A program made the translations under genes and the position numbers. Below the pieces are notes generated by a model that saw nothing but the letters and a program-made list of their open reading frames with translations, did not search any database and was not told the origin of the DNA. This document shows, one piece after another, positions 6,997-15,799 of a stretch of DNA of 49,800 bases. Every line of letters starts with the position of its first letter. The first letter of the stretch is position 1. Source of the stretch: AWTP1-13 sp035762425 (GTDB lineage Bacteria > Pseudomonadota > Alphaproteobacteria > Rhizobiales > Hyphomicrobiaceae); the NCBI GenBank assembly GCA_035762425.1, contig DASTOW010000071.1, positions 1 to 49,800 on the forward strand, read 5' to 3'.

Positions 6997-8265
6997 ATGT
7001 CCACCTCTCCCATCTCCGCTTCCAAGCCGTCTGCCAAGTCCAAGGCCACGTCCAAGGCGAAAGCTGACAAGGCCGCGACCGCGCCATCCGCGGCCGTGAT
7101 GCCGACCTATGCGCGCCAGAACCTGGTGTTCGAAAGCGGCGCCGGCTCCTGGCTCGTGTCCACCACCGGCGAGCGCTATCTCGACTTCGGCAGCGGCGTT
7201 GCCGTCAATGCGCTGGGACATGCCCATCCCAAGCTGATTGCCGCCATCACCGAGCAGAGCCAGAAGATGTGGCACTGCTCCAATCTCTACCGGGTTGCCG
7301 GGCAGGAACGCTTGGCCGAACGGCTGTGCCAGGTGACGTTCGCCGACAGGGTGTTCTTCTGCAATTCCGGCGCGGAAGCCTGCGAGGGGGCCATCAAGGT
7401 GGCGCGGCGCTACCACTTCGCCAGCGACCATCCGGAGAAATGGCGCCTGATAACCTTCAAGGGTGCATTTCACGGGCGTACGCTGGCGACCATCGCGGCC
7501 GCCGGCAACGAGAAATACCTGGAAGGCTTCGGCACACCGGCACCCGGCTTCGATGTGCTTGCGTTCGGCGACCTGGCGGCTGTGGCAGCGGCCATCGGCC
7601 CGCAGACGGCGGGCATCATGGTCGAGCCGGTGCAGGGTGAGGGCGGGGTGCGCGTCGCCGATATCGCCTTCCTCAAAGGGCTGCGCCAGCTTTGTGATGA
7701 CAACGGGCTGCTGCTGGTGCTGGACGAAGTCCAATGCGGCATGGGCCGTACCGGCAAGCTGTTTGCACACGAGTGGGCCGGCATCACCCCGGACGTGATG
7801 GCGGTCGCCAAAGGCATAGGCGGTGGTTTCCCGCTCGGCGCGTTCCTCGCCACCGAGGCGGCGGCCAAGGGCATGGTGGCAGGCACCCACGGCTCGACCT
7901 ATGGCGGCAATCCGCTGGCCATGGCCGTCGGCAACGCCGTGCTGGATGCCATCCTCGAGCCGGGCTTCCTCGATCAGGTGCAGGCCATGTCGCTGCGGCT
8001 GAAGCAGGGACTGGCCGGTCTCAAGGACGACAATCCCGACGTCATCGAAGAGGTGCGCGGCAGCGGCCTGCTGGCCGGGATCAAGGTCAAGCCGCCGGTG
8101 GCCGAGGTCGTGGGCGCCTGCCTCGCCGAGGGTTTGCTCACCGTCGGCGCCGGCGAGAACGTGGTGCGCCTGCTACCGCCGCTCAACGTGTCGGAGGCGG
8201 AGATCGGCGAGGCCATCACGCGCCTGTCGCGCGCCATGAGGCGAGTTGCCAAGCGGGCAGCCTGA
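6997..8265 (+). CDS. argD: Acetylornithine aminotransferase ArgD
   Basis: PLP-dependent class-III aminotransferase that converts N-acetylglutamate semialdehyde to N-acetylornithine in arginine synthesis; homologues also act in lysine synthesis. The protein is 422 residues. Family landmarks are FCNSGAEACEGAIKVARRYH, FKGAFHGRT, VEPVQGEGGV, LDEVQCGMGRTG and the PLP Lys272 in VAVAKGIGGGFPLGAF, then HGSTYGGNPLA. ATG 6997 is chosen for AGCAGG 7 nt upstream; this gives a Ser/Ala/Lys-rich tail of about 34 residues. ATG 7099 (MPTYARQNL) would give the usual family N-terminus but has no ribosome site. argF follows after 11 nt. Expression is probably governed by the attenuator in its leader. Confidence 0.95.
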   Translation: MSTSPISASKPSAKSKATSKAKADKAATAPSAAVMPTYARQNLVFESGAGSWLVSTTGERYLDFGSGVAVNALGHAHPKLIAAITEQSQKMWHCSNLYRVAGQERLAERLCQVTFADRVFFCNSGAEACEGAIKVARRYHFASDHPEKWRLITFKGAFHGRTLATIAAAGNEKYLEGFGTPAPGFDVLAFGDLAAVAAAIGPQTAGIMVEPVQGEGGVRVADIAFLKGLRQLCDDNGLLLVLDEVQCGMGRTGKLFAHEWAGITPDVMAVAKGIGGGFPLGAFLATEAAAKGMVAGTHGSTYGGNPLAMAVGNAVLDAILEPGFLDQVQAMSLRLKQGLAGLKDDNPDVIEEVRGSGLLAGIKVKPPVAEVVGACLAEGLLTVGAGENVVRLLPPLNVSEAEIGEAITRLSRAMRRVAKRAA

Positions 8266-8276
8266 TCGTTGGTGCC

Positions 8277-9218
8277 ATGAAGCGCAGTGCCACTACGCCC
8301 CGGCATTTTCTCGACATCGATCGTATCGAGGCGGGCACCCTACGGCGCATTCTCGACATGGCACGCGCCATGAAGAAGGCCGGCAAACGTGTGCCGGCCA
8401 AGCTGCGTCCCGACGGCATCGCCGACGCCGTGCTGATGCTGATTTTCGAGAAGCCGTCGACGCGCACACGCGTGTCCTTCGACATCGCCATGCGTCAGCT
8501 GGGCGGCCAGACGCTGGCGCTGAACCACACGGACTTGCAGATCGGGCGCGGCGAGCCCATATCCGACACGGCCAAGGTTCTCTCGCGCTACGTCGACGCG
8601 ATCATGATCCGGGCCAACAAGCACGAGACTCTGACCGAACTGGCCGAGCACGCCACCATTCCGGTCATCAACGGTCTCACGGACCGCACGCATCCCTGCC
8701 AGATCGTGGCCGATATCATGACGTTCGAGGAGGCGATTGGACCGATCAAGGGTCGCCGCGTGGCCTGGGCCGGCGACGGCAACAACGTGGCGTGCTCCTG
8801 GATCCAGGCCGCGGCCCAGCTCGATTTCGAGCTGGCGCTGGCTTGCCCGGCGCAGCTCAACCCCGAGAGCGCGGTGCTCGAGTGGGCGCGCCAGCGGGGC
8901 GCCAAGATCGAGCTGACCGACGATCCCGTCGAGGCAGTGACAGGGGCCGACTGCGTGGTGACAGACACATGGGTTTCGATGGGCCAGCAGCTGGAGGCGA
9001 CGCGCCGCAATCAGCTGCTCGGGCCCTATGCGGTCGATGAGACGTTGATGCAGCAGGCCTCGCGCGACGCGATTTTCATGCACTGCCTGCCGGCCTATCG
9101 CGGCCACGAGGTGACGGCTGGTGTAATCGACGGCCCGCGCTCGGTGGTTTGGGACGAAGCGGAAAATCGCCTGCACGCGCAGAAGGCGATTCTGGCCTGG
9201 TGCCTCGGAGTGGATTGA
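8277..9218 (+). CDS. argF: Ornithine carbamoyltransferase ArgF
   Basis: Condenses ornithine and carbamoyl phosphate to citrulline in the cytoplasm. The protein is 313 residues, the normal length. The carbamoyl-phosphate loop STRTR is at 61-65; HPCQIVAD, the domain linker AGDGNNVACSW, the SMG-loop equivalent DTWVSMGQ and the HCLPAYRGHEV ornithine-binding motif follow in order. The start ATG 8277 is 12 nt after argD. The stop TGA overlaps the hslO ATG, so argD, argF and hslO are one transcript, a gene order common in alphaproteobacteria. It shares the upstream arginine attenuator. Confidence 0.96.
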   Translation: MKRSATTPRHFLDIDRIEAGTLRRILDMARAMKKAGKRVPAKLRPDGIADAVLMLIFEKPSTRTRVSFDIAMRQLGGQTLALNHTDLQIGRGEPISDTAKVLSRYVDAIMIRANKHETLTELAEHATIPVINGLTDRTHPCQIVADIMTFEEAIGPIKGRRVAWAGDGNNVACSWIQAAAQLDFELALACPAQLNPESAVLEWARQRGAKIELTDDPVEAVTGADCVVTDTWVSMGQQLEATRRNQLLGPYAVDETLMQQASRDAIFMHCLPAYRGHEVTAGVIDGPRSVVWDEAENRLHAQKAILAWCLGVD

Positions 9219-10186
9219 TGGCAGGAGCAGAAAACAGGCAGCTGGCCATGCCGGCCGACGACCTGCTGCTGCCCTTCCAGACGGTACGGTCGGGCGTGAC
9301 CGGGCGCATCGTGCGGCTGGGCTCGGTGGTCGACACCATCCTGTCGCGGCACGCCTATCCCGAGCCCGTCAGTCATGCGCTGGGCGAGGCGCTGGCGCTG
9401 ACGGTCATGCTGGGTGCGGCGCTCAAGACCGACGGCAAGTTCATCCTGCAGACCAAGAGCGACGGCGCACTCGATTTTCTGGTCGCCGACTACGCCACGC
9501 CCGGCAAGGTGCGCGGCTACGCCAGCTTCGACAAGGCGGACCCGACCCTGGCCGAAGCCAAGGGGCGCGGCGATCAGGGCGCGTTGCTCGGCACGGGGCA
9601 CGTCGCCATGACCATCGATCGGGGCGGCGATATGGATCGCTACCAGGGCATCGTGGCGCTGGAGCGCGAGCCGCTGGTCGATGCCGCGCACACCTATTTC
9701 CGCCAGTCCGAGCAGCTGCCGACTTTCATCAGGCTGGCGGTGGCGCGCCACTACGCTCCGAGCCGGCCCGGTGGCGAGCCGATGTGGCGCTGGCGCGCTG
9801 GTGGCATTCTCATCCAGCATCTGTCGCGCGAAGGCGGCAAGCCGGCCGAGGGCGAGGCGCGCGATGCAAGCCTCGACGGCGACGACAACGAGAACTGGAG
9901 CCGCGTGCGCCACCTGGCGGCGACGGTGGAGGATCACGAGCTGCTCGACCCGATGCTGTCGCCCGAACGGCTGCTGTACCGCCTGTTCCACGAGGAGGGC
10001 GTGCGGGTCGTACCGGCGACCAGCCTGAATGCGGTCTGCCGCTGCTCGCGCGAGCGCATCCATGCGTTTCTCGGTCGCTTCGGTGCTGCCGAGCTCAGCG
10101 ACATGCGCGAACCGGACGGCGCCATCACCGTGACGTGCGAATTCTGTTCGCGCAAATACCGGTTCGCGCCCGATCAAATCGCCTGA
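9218..10186 (+). CDS. hslO: Redox-regulated chaperone Hsp33 (HslO)
   Basis: Cytosolic holdase chaperone activated by oxidation. The protein is 322 residues, with the Hsp33 N-terminal domain (HALGEALALTVMLGAALK, then LQTKSDGALDFLVADY) and a C-terminal zinc redox switch with the CxC and CxxC pairs, CRCSRERI and TCEFCSRKYRF, separated by the expected spacing. ATG 9218 overlaps the argF stop (TGATG), so translation is coupled. Its place behind argDF is a conserved synteny, not a known pathway link. By position it would also be affected by the arginine attenuator unless an internal promoter exists; I see none. Confidence 0.95.
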   Translation: MAGAENRQLAMPADDLLLPFQTVRSGVTGRIVRLGSVVDTILSRHAYPEPVSHALGEALALTVMLGAALKTDGKFILQTKSDGALDFLVADYATPGKVRGYASFDKADPTLAEAKGRGDQGALLGTGHVAMTIDRGGDMDRYQGIVALEREPLVDAAHTYFRQSEQLPTFIRLAVARHYAPSRPGGEPMWRWRAGGILIQHLSREGGKPAEGEARDASLDGDDNENWSRVRHLAATVEDHELLDPMLSPERLLYRLFHEEGVRVVPATSLNAVCRCSRERIHAFLGRFGAAELSDMREPDGAITVTCEFCSRKYRFAPDQIA

Positions 10187-10350
10187 TCTAGTCTAGCCGA
10201 CTGGCCAGCTCTAGCCGATTGGGAGGGCAGCGTCCCGTCTGGTCGCTGTTGTGGTCGCGCTGATCCCGACCAGCCCATCTCCAGCTTGGTCTGGCGCGCG
10301 CGGAAGGCTGGCTTCCCGGGGACAAGCGCGACGCTGACATGCGGCTCGTC

Positions 10351-12417
10351 TCAAGCGCCGGACGACCAGCCGATCTTGTCGCGCAGGAACGCCAAGCCGA
10401 GGGCGGTGAAGGCCGCACGCTCCTTGTTGTCCTTGCCGTAGCCGTGCCCGCCGGCGGCGGGCTCGTACAGGTAGGCCTCGTATCCCATGGCCTGCAGCTT
10501 GGCAGCCATCTTGCGGGCATGGCCCGGATGCACGCGATCGTCCCTGCGCGTGGTGGCGATCAGGATCGGCACATAGCCGCGGCCGGGCGCGGCCTGGTGA
10601 TAGGCCGAGTAGGTCTGCAGGAAGGCCCAGTCCTCCGGCTTGTCGGGATCGCCGTATTCGGCGATCCAGCTGGCACCGGCCAACAGCTTGCTATAGCGGC
10701 GCATGTCGATCAGCGGGATGGTGCAGAACAGGGCGCCGAACCGCTCGGGATAGCGGGTCAGCATGTTGGTGATCAGGATGCCGCCGTTGGAGCCGCCCTC
10801 GGCGGCGATGCGCTGCGGACGCGTGACGCCGCGGCGTGCGAGATCGGCGGCGACGGCGGCGAAGTCGTCATGCGACAGCGGTTTCTTGCCGCGACGGCCG
10901 GCCTCATGCCAGCGCGTGCCGAACTCGCCGCCGCCGCGGATGTTGGCGGTCACGCTGGTGCCGCCGCGCTCCAGCCACAGCTTACCGATGGCGGAACTGT
11001 AGTAGGGCAGCTGCGACACGGCAAAGCCGCCGTAGCCGTTGAGGTGTACCGGCGCATCGCCGGTCTCGCCGGGCGGGCCGACCTGCACGTACGGGATGCG
11101 CTCGCCGTCGATCGAAACCGCTTCGTGGTGGGTGACGACCAGCCCGTGCGCATTGAACGTGCGCGGCGCCTGCCTGAGCACGGCGGGCGACTTGCCGCGT
11201 TCGATCAGGGACATGGTTGCAGGTGTGAGTGGGTCCTGGGCGTCGGCGAGCAGATCGCCGTTGCCCTCCGCCTCCTCCATGTCGAGGCGCCAGACGCTGA
11301 CCACGCCGATCTGCGGCAGTCCCGTCAGCTTGGATCGGGCCCAGCCGCTGGGCGATGGCGTGATGACCTCGAACACGGGTTTTAGCTCGTCGAGGATCGA
11401 CAGGATCAGCTGCCCGTCGTTCCAGAAGAAATGCTGCAGGGCGCGCCGCTCGGACGGCTCGAACAACACCGTAAATTCGCGGCTGCCGTCGATGAAATCC
11501 GACAGCGCCATGCCGAGCACGGTATCGGGCGCATGGGTCTTGCCGCCGACGGTCCAGGCCGTGCGGCGCTTCACGGCCATCCAGTTGCGATGCGTATCGA
11601 GCCCGATGTCGGTCGGCAGATCGAGTCTGACTTTCGCGCCGGTGCGGTCGCCGAGCCAGATGATGCAGTCGAAGAACCCCGGCCTGTCCACGAACCACAC
11701 CGTTTCCGATGTGCGCGTGCGATCAACCGAGGCCCACAGTCCCATGCTCGCGGGCGTCGTCTCGTGCAGCATCGGGATTTGCTCGACGTTGGCGCCGCGC
11801 CGCCACAGGCGAACGGTGCGCGCGTAGCCCGACGTGGTCGCCATACCCGGGCCGTAGGAGCTGGAGAGCAGCAGGGTGTCGCGGTCCAGCCAGGCGGCGA
11901 AGCCCTTGGCCTCGGGCAGACAAAACCCATCGTTCACGAAGGCTTTGGCGGCGATGTCGAATTCGCGCAGCGCGCAGGCGTCGCCGCCGCCGCGCGACAG
12001 GGCCAGGATCGCCAGATCGTGCGAGCCCGGCAGGGTCGAGGCGCCGTGCCAAACCCAGTCCTCTTTCTCGGACGCAGCAAGTGCGTCGACGTCGAGCAGG
12101 ATGTCCCAGACCGGCTGGGCCGTGCGGAAGCTGTCGAGCGTGGTTCGGCGCCACAGGCCGCGCGGGTTCCTGGCGTCCTTCCAGACGTTGTAGAGATAGG
12201 GTCCGCGCCGCGTCACAAAGGGAATGTTGTCCGGCCGGTCGAGGATGCCTGCGAGTGTGTCCCGGTCGGCTGCAAACTGGTGCGTGGCGAATTTGCCAAG
12301 CGTCGCGCGGTTCTGGCCATCGACCCAGGCCAGCGCAGGCTCGCCGTCGATGTCCTCGAGCCAGAGGTAGGGATCATCGTCCGGCGCCGCAATCGTCGGC
12401 CGTGCATCGACAGTCAT
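10351..12417 (-). CDS. Prolyl oligopeptidase family serine peptidase (S9A)
   Basis: Serine peptidase of the S9A family, which cleaves short peptides after proline. The protein is 688 residues, the usual length. The N-terminal half is the beta-propeller, starting with PYLWLEDIDGEPALAWVDGQN, which is diagnostic. The alpha/beta-hydrolase half carries the triad: Ser543 in EGGSNGG, Asp626 or 627 in RRDDRVHPGHA and His658 in AGGHGYG. ATG at 12417 is chosen; TTG 12426 is a weaker upstream option. No clear signal peptide is present, so it is probably cytosolic. It is convergent with hslO, and the 164-bp gap between them holds no obvious terminator, only a degenerate 18-bp duplication near 10192-10218. 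Confidence 0.92.
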   Translation of the reverse strand: MTVDARPTIAAPDDDPYLWLEDIDGEPALAWVDGQNRATLGKFATHQFAADRDTLAGILDRPDNIPFVTRRGPYLYNVWKDARNPRGLWRRTTLDSFRTAQPVWDILLDVDALAASEKEDWVWHGASTLPGSHDLAILALSRGGGDACALREFDIAAKAFVNDGFCLPEAKGFAAWLDRDTLLLSSSYGPGMATTSGYARTVRLWRRGANVEQIPMLHETTPASMGLWASVDRTRTSETVWFVDRPGFFDCIIWLGDRTGAKVRLDLPTDIGLDTHRNWMAVKRRTAWTVGGKTHAPDTVLGMALSDFIDGSREFTVLFEPSERRALQHFFWNDGQLILSILDELKPVFEVITPSPSGWARSKLTGLPQIGVVSVWRLDMEEAEGNGDLLADAQDPLTPATMSLIERGKSPAVLRQAPRTFNAHGLVVTHHEAVSIDGERIPYVQVGPPGETGDAPVHLNGYGGFAVSQLPYYSSAIGKLWLERGGTSVTANIRGGGEFGTRWHEAGRRGKKPLSHDDFAAVAADLARRGVTRPQRIAAEGGSNGGILITNMLTRYPERFGALFCTIPLIDMRRYSKLLAGASWIAEYGDPDKPEDWAFLQTYSAYHQAAPGRGYVPILIATTRRDDRVHPGHARKMAAKLQAMGYEAYLYEPAAGGHGYGKDNKERAAFTALGLAFLRDKIGWSSGA

Positions 12418-12745
12418 GGCAACCAACCTCGCTCAGGGTTCGAGCATGCGCCTAACAGGATGTAGGGCTGACTGGCGCCGGCAGTGCCCTATGTGACCCG
12501 CGAATTGAGGTTCGCCGGTGGCAGCAAGGCGCGCCTGGTTGGCGGGCCGTGGTGTGTGCAATTCCCTCCCTTCAGACGGCATGGGGAGTGAGGGCCAGCA
12601 GCTTGCGCTGCGGTTCGTGGCGCTCCACGGCAACAGGAACAGTATTGCTGCGCGGCGCACGTCTTGAGCGCGCCCCCCACTTCTGCATTAATCGTCGGCA
12701 AAGGCTGCAACCGCCGCGCAAGACGGCAATTTGGGAGACAGAGCT
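12418..12745. other. Divergent intergenic region between the S9A peptidase and the sulfite dehydrogenase
   Basis: This 328-bp stretch must hold the promoters of two divergent genes. I see no convincing ORF, strong -35/-10 pair, long inverted repeat or tandem repeat in it. The AT-richer part near 12688-12696 (TGCATTAAT) is the likeliest promoter area for the rightward gene. Confidence 0.4.
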
Positions 12746-14095
12746 ATGCCCATCAAGACGGAGAGGCAAATCGACGAACTGTATGCCGATGACCCCGAGC
12801 GCGCCGATGCCGTCGTGTTTGGGCGCCGGCCAGGGCTGTCCCGGCGCGGCTTTTTGGGCGGCAGCGGCTTGGCGGCCATGAGCGCCGCCGTGGGCGCGCC
12901 GATCGTGTTCTCGACCTCCATGCCGGCCGGCCTGATGCCGGCGGCGCTGGCGCAGGAGGCCAAGAAGGATGCCCCAGCGGCAGCCAAAGGTCCTCAGACC
13001 CTGCAGTTTCCTGGCAAGGATCCGGGCCTGACCGTGCTCGGCGACAAACCGCTGGTGGCCGAGACGCCTGAGCAGCTACTCGACGACGACACCACGCCGA
13101 CGGCGAAATTCTTCATCCGCAACAACGGTCAGGTGCCCGAGGCAGCGAAGGAGCCGGATGCCTGGAAGCTGACCATCGACGGGGAGGTCAACAAGCCGCT
13201 TGAGATCACGCTGGGCGATCTGAAGAAGCGCTTCAAGCCCAAGACGCTCCGCATGGTCCTGGAGTGCGGCGGCAATGGCCGATCGTTCTTCCAGCCGCAG
13301 GCGCGTGGCAACCAGTGGACCAACGGCGGTGCCGGCTGTGCGGAATGGACGGGCGTGACGCTCGGCGATGTGCTGAAGGCGGCGGGTGTGAAGCCGTCGG
13401 CCGTCTATACCGCCAACTACGGCACCGACCTGCATCTGTCGGGTGACGCCAAGCAGCAGACCCTGTCGCGCGGCGTGCCGGTCGCCAAGGCCATGCAGGA
13501 ACAGTGCCTGCTGGTGTGGCACATGAACGGCAAGCCGCTGGAGAACATCCACGGCGGACCGCTGCGTCTGGTGATCCCCGGCTGGCCTGGATCGGTCTCG
13601 CACAAGTGGTTGTCTAAGATCACGCTGCGCGACAAGGAACATGACGGCCAGGGCATGAAAGGAACGTCCTATCGCGTGGCCATCAAGCCGATGATGCCGG
13701 GCGGCAAGGCCGACGATGCCAACTTCAAAATCCTGGAGTCGATGCCGGTGCGCGGCATCATCACCAATCCGGCCAACGGCACCGAGCTGCCGGCCGGAAC
13801 CAAGGAGTTGAAGCTGCGAGGCGCGGCCTGGGCCGGTGATCTCGACGTGCGCAGTGTGCATGTGTCGACCGATTTCGGCGCCAACTGGCGGCAGGCGACG
13901 CTGGCGCCCGCCAAGAACCGCTTCGACTGGCGGCGCTGGACGGCGACGGTGAACTTCCCGACCGACGGCTACTACGAGGTGTGGGTGCGGGCGACCGACA
14001 CTAAGGGCACGGCGCAACCTCACGTTGCCGGCAACTGGAATCCGCAAGGGTATGGCGCCAACCCGATGCACCGCATCGCCGTCAAGGTTGGCTAG
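12746..14095 (+). CDS. Tat-exported molybdopterin sulfite dehydrogenase (SorA/SoxC-like)
   Basis: Periplasmic molybdenum enzyme of the sulfite oxidase family, 449 residues, which oxidizes sulfite to sulfate and passes electrons to a cytochrome c. The N-terminus has a twin-arginine signal, SRRGFLGGSGLAAMSAA, and a cleavage region near PAALAQEA, so the folded protein should be exported by Tat. The Mo-coordinating Cys is Cys174 in LECGGNGRSF. WTGVTLGDVLKAAG, the substrate-side HLSGDAKQQTLSRG and the C-terminal dimerization domain (RGAAWAGDLDVRSVHVSTDFG) follow. ATG 12746 has GGGAG upstream. The adjacent cytochrome gene supports a SorAB-type heterodimer; SoxC of the Sox system is the main alternative, but no sox genes are nearby. 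Confidence 0.88.
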   Translation: MPIKTERQIDELYADDPERADAVVFGRRPGLSRRGFLGGSGLAAMSAAVGAPIVFSTSMPAGLMPAALAQEAKKDAPAAAKGPQTLQFPGKDPGLTVLGDKPLVAETPEQLLDDDTTPTAKFFIRNNGQVPEAAKEPDAWKLTIDGEVNKPLEITLGDLKKRFKPKTLRMVLECGGNGRSFFQPQARGNQWTNGGAGCAEWTGVTLGDVLKAAGVKPSAVYTANYGTDLHLSGDAKQQTLSRGVPVAKAMQEQCLLVWHMNGKPLENIHGGPLRLVIPGWPGSVSHKWLSKITLRDKEHDGQGMKGTSYRVAIKPMMPGGKADDANFKILESMPVRGIITNPANGTELPAGTKELKLRGAAWAGDLDVRSVHVSTDFGANWRQATLAPAKNRFDWRRWTATVNFPTDGYYEVWVRATDTKGTAQPHVAGNWNPQGYGANPMHRIAVKVG

Positions 14096-14096
14096 C

Positions 14097-14486
14097 GTGA
14101 GCGGTGCGGCGGCAAGATGGCGGCAGCTGGCGGTGGCCCTGGGCGGGATCGCCGCGGTCGCTGCATCTTGCCTGCTGGACGTGGCCGATGGTACCGCCCA
14201 GTCTCGACGGGAGCGGCCGCCGCAGGAGGAGCCGGAGCAGTATCCCGACGGCCCCAACCGCGAGGACACCTTCTACTTCTGCACGCCCTGCCACAGCTTC
14301 AAGATCGTGGCGGCGCAGGGCATGTCGCGCGAGCGCTGGGACGAAACCCTCACCTTCATGGTGACGCGTCACAAGATGCCCGACGTACAGGGTCAGGATC
14401 GCGAGAAGATGCTCGATTATCTCAGTACGGTCTTTCCGGAGCGGCGCGCGCCGGGCGGCTGGAAGTCGCCGTTCGCGCCTCGATAA
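14097..14486 (+). CDS. Monoheme c-type cytochrome, partner of the sulfite dehydrogenase
   Basis: Small periplasmic cytochrome of 129 residues, predicted electron acceptor of the preceding sulfite dehydrogenase. A hydrophobic signal (LAVALGGIAAVAASCLL) precedes one heme site, CTPCH at 62-66, in FYFCTPCHSFKIV; a Met ligand is likely in TRHKMPDVQ. The start is GTG 14097, 1 nt after the soxC-like stop, with AAGGTTGG upstream; TTG 14088 overlaps the previous gene and is the alternative. It is the size and position of SorB in SorAB operons. Cys25 in AVAASC could be a weak lipobox, so membrane anchoring cannot be excluded. Confidence 0.82.
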   Translation: MSGAAARWRQLAVALGGIAAVAASCLLDVADGTAQSRRERPPQEEPEQYPDGPNREDTFYFCTPCHSFKIVAAQGMSRERWDETLTFMVTRHKMPDVQGQDREKMLDYLSTVFPERRAPGGWKSPFAPR

Positions 14487-14558
14487 TTTGTGCAAGTCGG
14501 CAAGACAGCGGCGCAACGCTCGGCTAGCATGCCTCAGGGCGCCCTGGGGCATGGTGTG

Positions 14559-15395
14559 ATGACGGCAATCGACTACGAAGCTGAATACAACAATCGCGCC
14601 CGCGTGCCCGAGTACGCCGAGATCATGGAGCGGTGGCAGATGCTGTCGGCCGCTTACCGGCTGGCGAGCGCGTCAGAGAACGATCGGCGATATGGAGCTG
14701 GCGAGCGCCAGCGCTATGACCTGTTCCTGGCGAACGGCGGGTCGGCCCCGCTGGTGGTTTACATCCACGGCGGCTACTGGCAGCGCGGCGACCGCAAGGA
14801 CTACTCGTTCGTCGCCCGCGAGCTGAACTCAAACGGCATAACCGTCGCCGTTCCGTCCTACTCGCTGTGCCCGGCCGCCTCGATGATGGAAATCATCGAC
14901 GAGATGGAGCTGTGCCTGGTTACGCTATGGAAGAAGCTGCGGCGGCGCCCGCTGGTGATCGGTCACTCGGCCGGCGGCCATCTGTCGGCGGCGATGCTGG
15001 CCAACGACTGGTCACGGGTGGCAGGTGTGCCCGCAGACCTGGTTCGGGCGGCCTACGGCTTGAGCGGCGTGTACGATCTCGCGCCGCTGATCGGGACCAG
15101 CATCAACGAGGCGTTGGGTCTAAGCAGCGGCGTTGCCCGGGCCGCGAGCCCCATGTTCCGTCCGGCCCCGCCGAAGGGACGCAGCTTCGTCGCCGCCGTG
15201 GGAGGCGATGAAAGTGCCGAGTTCAAACGCCAGAGCCGCGAGATCGCGCAACACTGGGAGCAGGCCGGCCTGATCACGCAGAGCATCGTGATGGCCGACA
15301 CCAACCATTTCACCGTCGTGGAGGAACTGATCCGTCCGGACAGTCCCGTGCTGACGCGCATCGTCGAGCTGGCGCGCGAGGTCGACGGAGGTTGA
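14559..15395 (+). CDS. Alpha/beta hydrolase, arylformamidase (KynB-like/BD-FAE) type
   Basis: Cytoplasmic serine hydrolase, 278 residues. The oxyanion motif HGGYW is at 70-74, nucleophile Ser137 sits in VIGHSAGGHLS, and the C-terminal His is probably in DTNHFTVVEEL. The N-terminal IDYEAEYNNRARVPEYAEIMERW and the HGGYWQRGDR motif resemble the family of esterase-fold kynurenine formamidases, which hydrolyse N-formylkynurenine in tryptophan catabolism. No other kynurenine gene is nearby, so the substrate is uncertain. ATG 14559 is chosen; ATG 14529 and GTG 14556 are in frame. It follows the cytochrome by 72 nt and may be cotranscribed. Confidence 0.78.
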   Translation: MTAIDYEAEYNNRARVPEYAEIMERWQMLSAAYRLASASENDRRYGAGERQRYDLFLANGGSAPLVVYIHGGYWQRGDRKDYSFVARELNSNGITVAVPSYSLCPAASMMEIIDEMELCLVTLWKKLRRRPLVIGHSAGGHLSAAMLANDWSRVAGVPADLVRAAYGLSGVYDLAPLIGTSINEALGLSSGVARAASPMFRPAPPKGRSFVAAVGGDESAEFKRQSREIAQHWEQAGLITQSIVMADTNHFTVVEELIRPDSPVLTRIVELAREVDGG

Positions 15396-15401
15396 GACGC
15401 C

Positions 15402-15599
15402 TCAGGCCTTGCGCCGAAGATGTACGTGCGCGTCGAGCGTCAGGTAGGGGGTGGCTAGGCGGCGTTGCTCGACGACGGCGATCTCAACCAAGGCGGTTTC
15501 GATGAGTTCGCAAGCGAGTTCGAGCTCTCGCACGCGCTTGAGGTCAGCATGAATGCCGACCAGCGTGTCCCGCACGGTTTCGAGATTGGTCAACGGCAT
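15402..15599 (-). CDS. Small conserved-looking helical protein of unknown function
   Basis: A 65-residue ORF starting MPLTNLETVRDTLVGIHADLKRV and ending LTLDAHVHLRRKA. It is rich in Leu, Glu and Val and reads as one or two amphipathic helices followed by a short strand-like tail. I do not recognise a family. The frame extends to 15767 with Arg-rich sequence that looks non-coding, so the ATG at 15599 is preferred; its ribosome site is weak. It ends 6 nt from the end of the convergent hydrolase gene. It could be a spurious ORF, but its composition differs from the surrounding shadow frames. Confidence 0.45.
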   Translation of the reverse strand: MPLTNLETVRDTLVGIHADLKRVRELELACELIETALVEIAVVEQRRLATPYLTLDAHVHLRRKA

Positions 15600-15743
15600 G
15601 TGCCGCTTTGGGTCAAATGGACGTAGCAACGGTTTGGCTCCCCTGCGTTTGGCATACTCGACAACCCGGCATCGCAAGAAGTGTGCACGCCCGGAGGGGA
15701 GTTTGGTTAACAACCGACGCGGCCTTTTGGCGGTGGTGAGCAC

Positions 15744-15775
15744 AACGGCCGGTGCGTTGTCGCGCACCGGCCGTT
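15744..15775. terminator. Perfect 13-bp inverted repeat downstream of the GNAT gene
   Basis: AACGGCCGGTGCG (15744-15756) and CGCACCGGCCGTT (15763-15775) pair perfectly around a 6-nt loop. It lies 25 nt past the GNAT stop on the minus strand. No proper U-run is present on either strand, so it is a probable U-less terminator or a REP-like element. Confidence 0.5.
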
Positions 15776-15799
15776 CGTGTCCTCAGCGGGAAGGCCGGG

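Noticed and set aside
10192..10218. Degenerate 18-bp duplication (TCTAGCCGA twice) between hslO and the S9A peptidase
   Set aside because: Only the first half of the unit is kept, and two copies are too few to claim an element or site.
12731..12748. Alternative earlier start for the sulfite dehydrogenase (MGDRAM...)
   Set aside because: GGGAG sits between that start and ATG 12746, so it serves the later ATG.
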